Source of the DNA: Choristocarpus tenellus KU-1152
Taxonomy: Eukaryota; Phaeophyceae
Reading direction: 5' to 3'
Assembly (NCBI GenBank): GCA_964200185.2
Contig: CAXNAD020000032.1
Coordinates: 1 to 40,145, forward strand
DNA length: 40,145 nucleotides
In this document: piece by piece, positions 25,501 through 35,619 of the stretch
How the letters are laid out: the number at the start of each line of letters is the position of its first letter
How positions within the stretch are numbered: the first letter of the stretch is position 1
The notes under the pieces: model-generated
Database searches by the model: none
What the model was told of the DNA's origin: nothing
What the model saw: the letters and a program-made list of their open reading frames with translations, nothing else
Program-made: the position numbers and the translations under genes

Positions 25501-28500
25501 AGCTGTCACTCGCAAACCAACAGCAAGAGCTGACTCGGACTTGGACTCTGATTTGGAGGACATAAAGATGGAGGCTCCCAAGGTCACTGCCAAGGTGTGC
25601 TTGGTGCTACTGTAGAGATTGTTGTGATTCCTGATCATATGGAATGAGTTGGGCTCTAGGTCATGACTTTGGTTGGGGGTAGGGTGGGAAATAGGTGTAC
25701 AAATTGGCTGTCTTTCCAAAGTTAAGGATTCTCAACCAATAGGAAGCTTGGTGGTTTAACCTTTCTTGAATACACAAATTCTGTTAAGTTGAAAAATACT
25801 TCTGAATGAGGGTATTCTTAGTGTTCACAATACTGTTGAGGTGGAGGGTAGTTGTTGTGCGTAAGGGAGGCAACTATTTGATCTATGTCTTTCTCTCTGT
25901 ATGTCTAGATATCTTTGTGGGGCAGATAAATGAGAAAAATATCCTAGATTTGGACATTCCCAATATTTTGCAGTTGATCTGTTTGAGGGGGATGCAGGTG
26001 TGGTTCTATTTTGTGATAAAGATTGTTGGAGATTTTCTTGCGTACCATAAACAAAATATCTAAAGGTACAATTTCAGTGTAACCTCCTCTTCTGCCACTG
26101 CCCCCTCCACCCAACCCCTATTATTTTCCTCCTCTGTGGGTTGTTCCTCTGTTCTTGCTGTCTTGAAGGTCAAAGTGCCAGCCAAGAGTATTAAGAGAGC
26201 AAAGGCTCCTCTACTCTCTGAATCTGATGATGACAATAGTGATGTGTTTGACAGTGGGAGTGAAGGCGAGATGGACAGCATGGACTTGGTAAGATTAAGC
26301 TGTAGTTGAACCTGACTCTGTAATCAGGTTAAACTTACTAGTCAAGACATCCTTGAATAAGATGCTTTATTGTTCCTTGACTAATGTATTTGAGGATTGC
26401 ATGAGTGTATTAACCTGATTTGTGAGGGAGGGTTATGTGTTGCGAAATCTTGTTGTAGAGACCAACTGCAGCAAGCTCGAACTTTTCCAATCTACGTGTA
26501 CACATAGCACATCAGCATGTGAAAGGTAGTATGTTGATTTGAGAATATTGTCCCCGATGAAAAATGGATGTGGTGAACTTTGAGAAGTTAACTACATACA
26601 GCCTGCGGTAGTTTGTTCTTATGATTATCTCTGCTGTTGCTTGCTTTCAACCCCACCACCCTCCTGTCACAATTGTAAGAGTATTGGAGAAACGATAAAC
26701 TTGCCGACATTAAATGTTGTTGTAAGGTGTTCAAGAAAGTATCGATAGAGTAAAGGTCTCTTGACTTATGTAACTCGGCTCAATAGTATTTTTACCCATA
26801 GGGCAGAGTAGTCTCACTGGATAGTAGTAACCCCTCATAGTGCATCTATGAGTAACTTCAAGTTTTGGACTCTCTTGCCCTCTCTTCTGCAACCAATAAT
26901 ACAAAAAAATATATCAAGCCCAAACAACATGATCTTTCACGCCTTACACAGGTCAGTGCTTATTTTGGGAGATCAGAAAGCACATGATGTCATGTTCCAC
27001 CTTTCCTGACACACTGCTCCCTTCTTTCTCATAGTTACCTGTGTTAAGGGCACTGCTAAGAGTGAGCGGGATAAACAATCTCATCAAAAGCATCATTCGC
27101 ACTTGTGGCAAAGCCTGTGCACTTGGGGAGTCAGCAGAGCTCCAAACCTTTTCCTCCATCTAAATCTTCGACTTGACTCCAGATAAATACCGCCATACCC
27201 ATAGTCCATTTTTTGAAAAACTGCCTCATTCCTGTCGCTATAGGTAAAGGAGGTGGTGCCAATTACTCGCCCTTCTCGACGGGCTGCTACAAGCAAGCCT
27301 GTGATTGTGGACTCTGAGTCTGAGGGGGGAGGCTATGATGAGGAGGGACAGGAAGATGGAGATGTCACTGAGTGAGACTTAGGGATGTTATTGAAACTTT
27401 TTACACTTGACAATCACCTCTTAATTGTGCGTAACGTTACTGGTGTCCTATTGTACAGTAGCATGATGTTTTTGGGCTGTTTCAGTGTCCCATGTGTTAA
27501 TGGGGAGTTGAAAAGAATATGTGTACTTACAATGTTTTTTTAGATCCAGACTTTGGTATAATTTTGTATATAATTTGAGGTTTTATGTGGGATGATACAG
27601 TCACTTTATTCATATTGCTCTTCTTAATTGTGCAAAGTACCAAAACCCCTAGGGATATGATTATTATTGTCCTATATATATGAGTACTATTGTGAGGTAG
27701 TTTTCACATATGGTGTGGTGTTCAATCAAAAGACATACATCTCAATTAACCGTAAATATGGATTTTATGATCATATGGTACAAATATTGCCCTCCATCCT
27801 TCTTTGCAATGAAATGGATTGTATGGACATGTTTTGTTGGTTGTGTTTCTCTCCTTCCGCCAGTGCTCTTGTGGACGCAAATGGGAATTGAAAGGTTTAT
27901 TCAGCCTAATTTTTCACAAGGAATCCTGCAGTGACCATCCCACATGATGGTACCTCGTGCTTCAAGAGTTATTTAAATGATCTGAAACAAGCAACCCAGT
28001 CAACACTCATACACATATAATGTAGACAACAGTTTCCACTTGTTCTGAATGGTGGAATGTCATATCCCCCTGTTGCAGAGTGAGGGCTTTTATTTTAAAT
28101 GGATGGAAATGATACTAGAGATGGAAAGTGTGATGTTGCCCACTTTTTCAATTTTATTAATGCAAATGAAGTATGTAATTTTTTCAAATTTCAAGATATT
28201 GTATTGCCAGAAGATGCAAAATGGTGCAAAAATATTTTTTGTTGTTTTTGAGGTATAAGACAGCTGATACTGTCCTATATTTAGATCAAGTATTTGTATG
28301 TAGCTTCACATATTTTCAGGCTCTGAAAATAGTTTAGAGTAGAAGGTTTGATTGTGAGTACTTGACAGTTTTAACAGAAACTTCCCCCAGGATGGACAAT
28401 TTTATGAGAGGACTTTTTCAAGGCACAGACTATTTTATTGCTACTTTTCCATAGGGACTCTGATGGTGCATTTTTACTTGATGACGAGGAGGATGACTAT

Positions 28501-31500
28501 AAGCCCACTCCAGCAAAGCCCAAGGCTGTTGCTTCTAAGGCTAAGACTGCTGGTACTTCCAAAGCTAAGGCATCGGCTGCTTCCAAGCCTAAGGTAGACA
28601 CTATGAAGATGAAGAATGTCTCTGCTGATGCTATGGACATTGGCGAACTTGAGGATGAGTTGCTGAGCAAGGTTGCTGTTGTGAGCAAGAAGAATGCAGC
28701 AAAATCAGCTATCAATGCAACAAAGGTACTTAATGTTTATATTGTAACTGCCACTTTTTAACTATTTACAGAAGTTGCAGATTGAGTGGTGTGAGAGATC
28801 TAAGTTAGGATCCGGGGGAAGAGAGATGCACGATTGATGAACATGATACAATATGTATCAGTTGTGATGATGAGATGGAAAATAATAGTAGATAAAAAAG
28901 ATGTGAAAAATATTCTTGATATTTGTACATCAATGTAGTCTTTGGAAACAAAGCTGGTGTGAGAGAGTGTTCAGGGGAGGATGCAGGGAGGTTAAGGGTC
29001 TATAGATAACATCAATGACCTGTGATTATTTTACCATATTGCGTGGATTTCCCCATTTTAGACTTTTTGATGAAGGGGAAGGCACAGTCACATACAAATA
29101 TGCAACGACACCAATAAGACGGTCACCTTGCACTCCTACATTGTCAAGTCTTCTTGAGTGATCCTCAGGCTCTGTGATGAATCTCTCTTGAAGGTGTTCC
29201 TTGAAGTGTATGCGAAACTTGCTCAAATGTGTTGATGCATTTTCCTCTAATAATGATACTATAGGGGAACATACGTGATGTGGTATTTTGACCATGGGCC
29301 ATTGGCGATTACCCATAGACAGCCTTCACCTCTGTGTATTCCTCCCCTTGACATGCTCTCACTAGCTGCATTAGCAGTAGACTATTGTTGCAGCATCTAC
29401 AGGGGGTTGGGGGTGGTGAGGAGTGGGGGCAGGGGGGCTTCTTATTTTTAATTATCTGTTTCTATCCTTGCTGTTATTGCATTATGAAGGTTGCGCATGC
29501 TGCAGAGCAGGACATGAAGATGGAGCATAGTGATGATGGAGAATTGAGTGATGTCTGTGATGAGATGGTATTGACCAGTGGTGCTGGGGGGGGGGGGAAG
29601 GGAGAAGCTGCTGAGATGGACAAGGCAACATTTCCCAAGTCCAAGGTACGTGTTTTGTAAACTCTTGGCAAAATGAAATAAAACACTTGAGCGGGAAACT
29701 TATTATTTGTACCTGGAATGTCGTGTAAAGAAAATATATTCTTCAACTATTATGGTTCAGCTGTTAGTATTTCTAGAGTTTTAGTGCCCTCACCCTAACT
29801 CAAACCATCCTCATTTGAAGATTTTTTTTTTTGGCAGGTACTATGCAAAAGAAAACTCTTCCAATAGAGTCTTTTCATTATGCTGTATGGATTATGTGGG
29901 TGTGTGTAGGTACAAAAAGTCAGTCATCAATTGATATGGCATACGTCACTGCATTTTCATTAGAGGCATTCTGGGGGAGATAGGCACACTACAGGACCAG
30001 ACTCCCTGGTTTTGCGACAACCATGGTGCTATTCAGGCGGGAAGCATCACAGATTTCAATGACAGGACCAAGCACGTAGACATGAAATTGAAGTGTACCA
30101 GAGAGTACGTAGATCAAGGCATATTTCACATTGAGTATATTCCAACAAGCAGTTCACAAACTTAGTTGCGTGAACTGCTGGCATTGCACATAGGTCACCT
30201 TCTTTTGAGAAATAAGGTACTGAACGTCATCCATCAATTTTCGGTTTCAACTAACCACAGTTCAGCCAATTGACAACTTTGCATTTTTGGGGTGTTCTTG
30301 CTCCGAATTTCTTTGTTCCTCGATGCATCTCTTCAGTAGGAGTTTACTATAATTTCTGTTGTAGTAGTCAATTTGGTAGAAGTGTTTTATGTACTCTGTA
30401 TCTATTGATAGATAAATATTGATACAGCTCCTTGCACATGTTGTGGTGTAGTTATTCCTTCTGATATACTGTATAACAAAGGGAAAGGGCATTTGAGGGA
30501 AAGATCCTTCACTATTTTTGTAATATCCTTTTTGGTTACATTTTCACTAATTTGATCTATTTCTAACATTTATTCGAATGATTAAGTCCTTGTATGCCAT
30601 TTGCTAATTCAATGCCGTTTATAGTACTTCATTTTAATGAATTTATTTTTGCTTAAATCATTATTTTAAAAAATGTTCTTGATTGCAATATCTTAACCTA
30701 CCCTAATATTGCTATCAGTATTATTTTTTTATGCAAAAGGTTAAAGCAAGGTCCTCAACAACCATTGTGTTCTTCTATAGGTAAGTACGGGGTCCTCCCT
30801 TAGAAATAGCTTGTATAATACAGTGCTATTTGTTCTTTGTTCCACGCTGAATTTTTCAATGCCACTTGTTGCCTTTCTGAATTGGTTTCTTGATGGCGAA
30901 GGTTTGTGATGACAGTGGAAATGAACAGGGTAATGATGACATATTTGCGATAGATGATAGCGACTCAGATTCCTACACTGGGGCGGCTAGGGGGGGGGCA
31001 AAAGCAAAGGGCAAGGCAAAGGCTGCACCTAAAGTCAAGGCTGCTCCTAGGGCAAAGGCAGCACCAAGGGCGAAGGCTGCACCGAAGCCCAAGGCTGCAC
31101 CAAAGTCCAAGGCAGCACCAAAGCCCAAGGCTGCTGCTAAGACCAAGGCTGTTCCCAAGGGGAAGGTAAAAAACTTTTTTGTTCTGTGTTTTTATCTTCT
31201 TTTTCTTGTATGATGCTACTTCTTGTAGATCTAAAGCTTGATGAGAGGCAATTGGGAAAATTTGAGTTTGTACAAATAGCACCCCTGACCTTATTCTAAA
31301 CATCAAAATTTAGTTGACTTGGGAACACTCATTATGTACAATTGTCACGCTATGTTATGTTGAGATGGTATAATGCTAAGAGGAGGCAAATTGCAGGTTA
31401 GGTATACCATTTTTAGGCGCACTGGTGAGTTATTCACAAGGGATAAGAGCACCAGGACACCTCCAGCATAGTTTGGTTCTTTGTGTAAGCTTTGGGGAAT

Positions 31501-34500
31501 TGTCAGGACAAGATGTTTCTTGAAAGTAGGTTTTGTCAAGATTATGCTTGTCCATTTGTGAGAATAACGTAAGATTCTACGTCATATTGGATGTACACAC
31601 AAATGATGTTTCAGGATGTTTGGGATATTTAGGGTTATGGTATTTGATCAGACAAAGTTCCTGTGGAATGTTAGAGTAGAGGTGTTTCTGAAGTGTCGTA
31701 GAGAACTATCAGACCATTTGGTACAGTGAGTTATTCGCTGTAAGGTTTGGTGAACCCCATCTGGTGATGGTGTCTCACTCTCTTTTCAAATCTGATGCAA
31801 GCTAATTTTATAATATTTTAACAACTGGTTGTGTGGAACAAAACATCGTCAAGAACAGCTTCACAGGTTTGTTGCCCAGACAAGGCTTTATGAATAGTGT
31901 TTGGCAGTACCGCAGTATTAATGTTGTGAATGACACCATTTTTTCTTGAGGCTCCAGGAGGAATCAATAGTTGTGCTCCTTGATAGAATTCTATTCTTTT
32001 TTACTAAGGGTAAGGCTTACTTGTGAGTATTGAAACATTGTGTGTATCAGTAAGTTTTGTGCATTCTTTGAATGAATTCCCATAGAACAATCAGTTTAGT
32101 TTTAGTGATGCTGTAATTTCCACTCTTTCCCCTCTCGTAGCCCTCCTTTTTCCTCAACCAATTTTTACTGGCAATAAACGTATATTTCAGGCTGCAGGGG
32201 GTGTTGACGCTGGGGAGGGAAAAGGAGTGAAGAGGGGGAAGAAGAACACAACAGTGGACATGGAGGGAGGAGAGGAGGACAACCTTTGCATGTTTTCTCC
32301 TGAGAGGTGAGATTTGGGATGGGGTTGCAGTTAGCTGAGTGTTTGTGATTGATGTGATGATAGTGTGCCATATTTTTTATGTTGGCCTTGTCCTTGACTA
32401 AGATTTATTGGATTGATTTAATTTCTTCTTTTTGTCAAGGTTTATTGTCGAGTGCACTATCTTGTTGGCTGGTTTGCTGTTTCTCTTTTCGGTGCATGCT
32501 AATATTACTTCAACCGTGCTCACTCCATTATGGTTGACCTCCAAATCTTTTTTGCTACAGAGTTACGGGGAGTATGCTACAGAGTGCAACAGAACAGAGT
32601 AATGTCACTCCTGTATATTGAATGTTGATTAGCTTACTGTAACAAACACTGATCTCGATTTTATACCCATGCAATGATGCCATTCAAAAGGCTTATCAAT
32701 TCCAATGGTGAAAGGGGTTTGCATTGGTTGGTCATCGCAAGGGGGGGATGACTCTTTCAAACAATAGGTGGACAGATTTGCCAGAGGTGCAAAAGGGTTA
32801 CCTCTTCGATATATATATCGGTTCTGTATTTTTTTTTTTTTTTATTAAGTGTAAACCCTATCTATAGTATGTGCTTTTTCGTAGCAATCCTGAACCTGCC
32901 TGGACATCATCCCCATGTACAGGATGTCACCTCCTACTAAGCGGGTCTCCCAGAAGACCACTCCGGCAATGGACCGCTTCAAGCCTGTTGTGACAAAGCT
33001 GCATGATAGTAGTGATGAGGACAGCCAGGAAAGGTCAGTGCTGTTGTTTTCCTGTCTGTCTTTGGATTTAGACGGTCTTTGAACATAGGGATAGATATGG
33101 TAGTGAAATAGAAATGACCAAGTAACTACTCAAGTGTTATCAATAATGCCTACTCCAGTATTACAAATGTTTGCATCACTACACTAACTATTGTGAACGA
33201 CTGGCGATGTAGTGTACTGTATTGATTGAAGGGTTGCTCGGACATGCGCTCTGGCTGACATGTGTCTGTGCTGAGGAGTGAGCTTTGTGAAAAGAGATTA
33301 TAGCGCTTGCTTGCAGCGGAGTGGTCTGAAAGTACTGATAGTGTGATTTTGCTGGGAACTCTGAATTATTGCACTTGCTGCTGTTTAATTAAACCATAAA
33401 ATTGCTCTCGTTTTCCGCCGCTCCAGCTCTGGGGAGGTGGTGACCAAGACCCCTAGGCCTAAGCGTCGTGGGGCCACTGCCAAGGTGAGAGCTAGGGTTA
33501 ACAAAAGAAGAAATTGATAGCCCTCATGGACGAGGACTTTTGTCTCCATAGGGTCAACAAATCAGACACCGATGTTGAGTCAAGTTGTTTGTGTCCTTTG
33601 ATAGACTTCCGGGTTTTGATGGGTCCTGGGTCGGGGCTGTGGCTGTTTAGTGCTTAGTTTGTTTTTTTACTATTTTGAGTCTCTACAGGATGTTGGTTAG
33701 TCTACCCCTACTTACTGGGTTACGGTTTTTTTAGTGCTTGTGGAATGCATGCATTGTGGATTATACTCGATACCCCAGAGTATATTCTTGGAAGTTCATT
33801 TTTGTTCTTTAACTCAACAAAAAAAATTGTACTTGTTAATGTTTTTCTTTTCCTCTGATTATGTTGTGATGTATGCTTTTCAAATTATTGCTTGTAGATG
33901 AGTACATTTTGTATGTAGGCTATGCACTTGGGACACCTGTTGAATTTTCTCCAAGGTAGGAAATTGTTTTGTTTTTTTGTGAAGTTTCCTTTCAAATAGA
34001 AAAGAGTATGGGTTTGTTCATTTCTAAGGCACAGCACGGCAAAGGGACGGACTGTGTTACTCCCAGAAAAATACCTACAATTACTGTGGATTGGATTTTA
34101 CTCTACAAATAGTATTTATATATATTGTGGAGAATGAAAACTGAAGTAGTTTCTACACATTATACTACTCTATAGAGCAAGGGTAGCATTAATTACACAC
34201 AGTGTGCCTAAAACTCAGGTGAGCTACAAGGCCATGCTGGACGGTTCAGATGAAGACAGCCAGGGTTACAGTGACGGTGATGAGAGTGATAGTGATGATG
34301 AATTTGGTAAGTCAGGGGTTTCCCAGGCATATTAAAATACTTCGAAGTAGTGGCCTATTTATGAGACTTTAAAGGGGATTTGGCATAGTCTTGTTGGCAC
34401 GTATGCCTTGTACCTAAGTACACAAAATGTTGAATGAATTAGTGGAGTACTATCAGTTGTAGATGGTTGAGGCCCAAAGTATTTGGGTGTGTGTGGCAGG

Positions 34501-35009
34501 TGCCCATTCGGGGCCCATTTTTCCTGGTCAGGGTCCGAATGGACACCCTGGTGTAGACGCCCCCCCTCACATACTTTGAGCCTGATGCTGGAGTTGTTTT
34601 TAATCCGATCTGGATCTAATTTTAAGCTCCCTTCAAGGCCTAATAGTTGACCATGTTTTCTGGCTTTCAACCCAGTTTGGATGCTCTTTCCCATTACAAG
34701 GTGTACTTGGTCATGATCAGAGTTGACAAACCACAAAATGATGTCTCTTTCTGACCTCCAATCTTCGGCTTTCCCCCTGTCTCCCCCTGTAAACACGTGA
34801 TTCCACTCGTCATAAAAAAATTTAGAGTGATAGCTAAGGGATGGTACATGTCCACTCTAACACCAGTCCAAGATGCAGTATGTGAAATTCACTTTGGTGT
34901 GTGGAACGAATGAGGTTGCCTTGGAGGCTTCCTCGCCTGCTATCTTCCGAACTTTCTAAAACCGGTTTTGTGTTCAGCCATAGATTCTGGTTCAAGCATT
35001 AATCGATAG
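4064..35009 (+). CDS. DNA topoisomerase II (eukaryotic type IIA), at least 42 coding exons
   Basis: This nuclear enzyme makes a transient double-strand break, passes a second duplex through it and reseals it using ATP. It serves chromosome segregation and relief of supercoils. I joined 42 exons giving 5,538 nt with unbroken phase: 1,845 residues plus a TAG stop, against about 1,430-1,530 in yeast and human. Seen in order: GHKL ATPase with EIIVNAADN (91-99) and GGRNGYGAK (164-172); QSK loop (377-379); TOPRIM EGDSA (461-465) and DQDHDGSH (538-545); active-site tyrosine in SPRY (Tyr792); GIGTGWS; C-gate; then a tail of about 625 residues. Numbering counts from the codon at 4064; the true N-terminus lies upstream in an unresolved exon. 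Twenty-eight of 41 introns are phase 0. Exon coordinates are in the four block entries that follow. Family assignment is secure; the last exon and one linker junction are less so. Confidence 0.95.
11091..11120. repeat. Perfect 12-bp hairpin in topoisomerase II intron 11
   Basis: AATTTCTTGGTT (11091-11102) is followed by a 6-base loop and its exact reverse complement (11109-11120). It lies 158 bases upstream of exon 12 and would fold in the pre-mRNA. No function is known. Confidence 0.7.
11279..13743 (+). CDS. Topoisomerase II exons 12-16: TOPRIM metal-binding domain
   Basis: Exons: 11279-11443, 11810-11927, 12282-12380, 12736-12830, 13611-13743 (residues 454-656). Exon 12 gives LTEGDSA with the catalytic glutamate 461 and the [12 protein letters not shown] segment. 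Exon 13 gives [11 protein letters not shown] with aspartates 538, 540 and 542, which bind the two metal ions. Exon 14 gives [11 protein letters not shown]. Exons 15-16 meet at KYYK/GLGTS, a hallmark of eukaryotic topoisomerase II. The junctions between exons 13/14, 14/15 and 16/17 split codons (phase 1), and each codon is restored to a conserved residue, which supports the exact boundaries. Confidence 0.94.
14354..23010 (+). CDS. Topoisomerase II exons 17-29: DNA cleavage core, tower and C-gate
   Basis: Exons: 14354-14466, 14915-15022, 15490-15654, 16113-16307, 17389-17499, 18950-19024, 19468-19661, 20288-20437, 20625-20745, 21050-21168, 21671-21723, 22223-22371, 22873-23010 (residues 657-1220). 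Exon 18 has [12 protein letters not shown]. Exon 19 has the [10 protein letters not shown] and GSNN segments. Exon 20 starts with the Arg-Tyr dyad (R791, Y792; tyrosine codon TAT at 16131-16133) and ends with GIGTGWS, whose isoleucine wedges DNA. Exon 23 has the ELPIRKWT motif followed by a glycine/lysine-rich insertion. Exons 24-29 form the coiled coil and C-gate, with [14 protein letters not shown] in exon 28. Exon 22 ends at a GC donor. Exon 27 is a 53-nt acidic linker, and a further small exon nearby cannot be excluded. Confidence 0.92.
16472..16735. repeat. Diverged ~62-bp tandem repeat in topoisomerase II intron 20
   Basis: Four related units begin near 16503, 16564, 16624 and 16687, spaced 60-63 bases apart. 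Each opens with a version of TCTTTTCTATTGGTGGAGTGC followed by a TTCTTCCC-like tract. A partial unit may start at 16472. The copies differ at many positions, so this is an old minisatellite. It lies just downstream of the exon with the active-site tyrosine. Confidence 0.6.
17591..17805. mobile_element. MITE-like inverted-repeat element, copy 1, in intron 21
   Basis: Two left-end-like copies of TCAAAGTATCTRGGGGGG occur at 17591 and 17638. The right part, 17751-17805, has CCAAATGGACAC, CTGGTGTAGAC, then 18 Cs (17780-17797) and TACTTCG. Read in reverse complement, the right part resembles the left end (AAGTA, G-run, CATTTGG). The same pieces form the element at 34470. It has no coding capacity. 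The duplicated left end suggests a nested or rearranged copy. The transposon superfamily cannot be named. Confidence 0.45.
18088..18120. repeat. Bulged hairpin in intron 21
   Basis: AAAAGTCCTTCAT is followed by a short spacer and ATGAAGGACACTTTT; the arms pair apart from a 2-base bulge. The right arm runs into CACTTTTTCTGG, a string also found in the nearby element at about 17740, so this may be a further fragment of that family. Confidence 0.45.
20766..20793. repeat. Poly-C tract at the start of intron 25
   Basis: A nearly pure C-run with a few interruptions begins about 20 bases after exon 25. In the transcript it is a C-rich tract next to the splice donor. Such runs are prone to length variation and sequencing error. 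Confidence 0.85.
22546..22566. repeat. ATC/TCA trinucleotide microsatellite in intron 28
   Basis: About seven ATC units in a row, next to an imperfect GTT/ATT-rich stretch. It is intronic, so the repeat does not affect the protein. Confidence 0.85.
23789..35009 (+). CDS. Topoisomerase II exons 30-42: long charged C-terminal tail
   Basis: Exons: 23789-23956, 24687-24932, 25469-25594, 26169-26288, 27244-27371, 28455-28725, 29490-29645, 30902-31165, 32191-32306, 32923-33033, 33427-33484, 34219-34306, 34984-35009 (residues 1221-1845). There is no catalytic motif. The tail alternates acidic serine/aspartate patches with lysine/alanine/proline stretches like histone H1 tails. GPKKKKGTK in exon 30 looks like a nuclear localisation signal. 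[10 protein letters not shown] in exon 39 and SDEDSQ in exons 39 and 41 are other notable spots. Known topoisomerase II tails bind DNA and chromatin and carry phosphorylation and nuclear-import sites; that is inferred here. Exon calls rest on splice signals, open frame and matching phase rather than homology. The last exon (8 codons to TAG) is the weakest; an alternative last exon starting at 35312 would end at a different stop. Confidence 0.8.
29918..30250 (+). pseudogene. Decayed Ty1/copia RNase H fragment in intron 36
   Basis: Two overlapping frames read as the RNase H domain of a Ty1/copia retrotransposon, in the same direction as the host gene. The first frame (29918-29974) gives [19 protein letters not shown], the usual 'serine-rich, A-Y-x-A, E-A-x-W' entry. 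A shift then leads to [26 protein letters not shown] and FHIEYIPT (about 29971-30148), matching the copia DN-x-x-A-I, D-R-T-K-H-I-D and E-Y-I-P-T signatures. A TAG at 30161-30163 interrupts it; a leucine-rich LLLRNKVL stretch follows as in the family C-terminus. The frameshift and stop mean it is dead. I saw no LTRs, integrase or reverse transcriptase nearby. It lies wholly between exons 36 and 37. Confidence 0.8.
31019..31162 (+). repeat. Eight 18-bp repeats encoding KAAPxx in topoisomerase II exon 37
   Basis: Eight tandem 18-nt units encode [42 protein letters not shown] and KAVPKG (residues about 1665-1712). The pattern resembles the lysine/alanine/proline tail of histone H1 and would make a disordered, strongly basic DNA-binding segment. 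The units differ at silent and amino-acid positions, so the array is not freshly expanded. The antisense strand is open by composition only. Confidence 0.9.
34470..34583. mobile_element. 114-bp MITE-like inverted-repeat element, copy 2, in intron 41
   Basis: The left end AGGCCCAAAGTAT and the right end ATACTTTGAGCCT are imperfect inverted repeats. Inner segments also pair: CCATTCGG on the left with CCGAATGG on the right. GGACACCCTGGTGTAGACG followed by a C-run near the right end matches the right part of the element at 17591-17805. The element is nearly palindromic along its length, too short to encode anything, and lies in a topoisomerase II intron. No clear target-site duplication is visible outside the ends. 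Confidence 0.55.
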
Positions 35010-35613
35010 GAGACGGAGAGGATTGTCGTGGTGTGGAATTGTACGGAGATTATTGCAAATGATACTATCTTGTGAGACATTTGTAAGCCTCATGAATGGC
35101 AGATGTACATTAAGTAAGAGTTGGTTATGAAGTTCACTATTGGTCTCAGAATTCTGAAACTCTGTAAGCAGAGGTCTGAGTTGTTTCCCTAGACTCTTCT
35201 GGTTGCCACAAGGGGTACTCAGTATTCAAGATTTAGCTGTCACTGAATTGATTATGTTATAGTGAGAAAGGAAATATTGGTGTGTGATTGCTTGATACCT
35301 CCAAGTTTGACAGGACTTAGCCTCTGGGCAGGGAGAGCTCTGTGGAGAGACGCAAACGTGATTGTAAGAATGTTGACCACTCTCTAATGACAGTGGACTG
35401 TTGTATAACGTAGCTGCTGATGTTGGTGGGGGTGGTAAGACTTTTGTTTGGGGTGGCAGTGTGCTCTAGAGCTGCTGTTGGTGTCATAGTGTGCTGTACA
35501 AGCATAGGTAGGAGCTTCAAGGACCTGCTTATGGTCATATTTTTTACTGACAATTTCATTCTTAAATGTATATATTAATCAAGTATATATACTTGTGTGT
35601 ATGCTATAGTAAT

Positions 35614-35619
35614 AATAAA
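35614..35619 (+). terminator. Candidate polyadenylation signal of topoisomerase II
   Basis: AATAAA on the coding strand, with T/G-rich sequence after it (TTTATGTGGAGG), about 605 bases downstream of the stop at 35007-35009. It is the first full AATAAA I noticed after the stop; many algae use weaker signals, so it is only a candidate. Confidence 0.35.

Noticed and set aside
29026-29316. 96-codon minus-strand open frame inside intron 35
   Set aside because: It looks mildly protein-like but matches no family I know and has no visible splice partners; possibly old transposon sequence.
30965-31306. 113-codon minus-strand open frame with Leu/Gly/Ala repeats
   Set aside because: It is the complement of the KAAPxx repeats of topoisomerase II exon 37. 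The repeat composition keeps the antisense open.
32561-32612. Possible extra exon (acceptor GCTACAG) between exons 38 and 39
   Set aside because: No donor choice gives a length that preserves the frame between exons 38 and 39, which already join cleanly.
35312-35394. Alternative last exon of topoisomerase II after TTTGACAG
   Set aside because: It would keep the frame, but the earlier exon at 34984 gives a short serine-rich end more like the rest of the tail. Kept only as an alternative.
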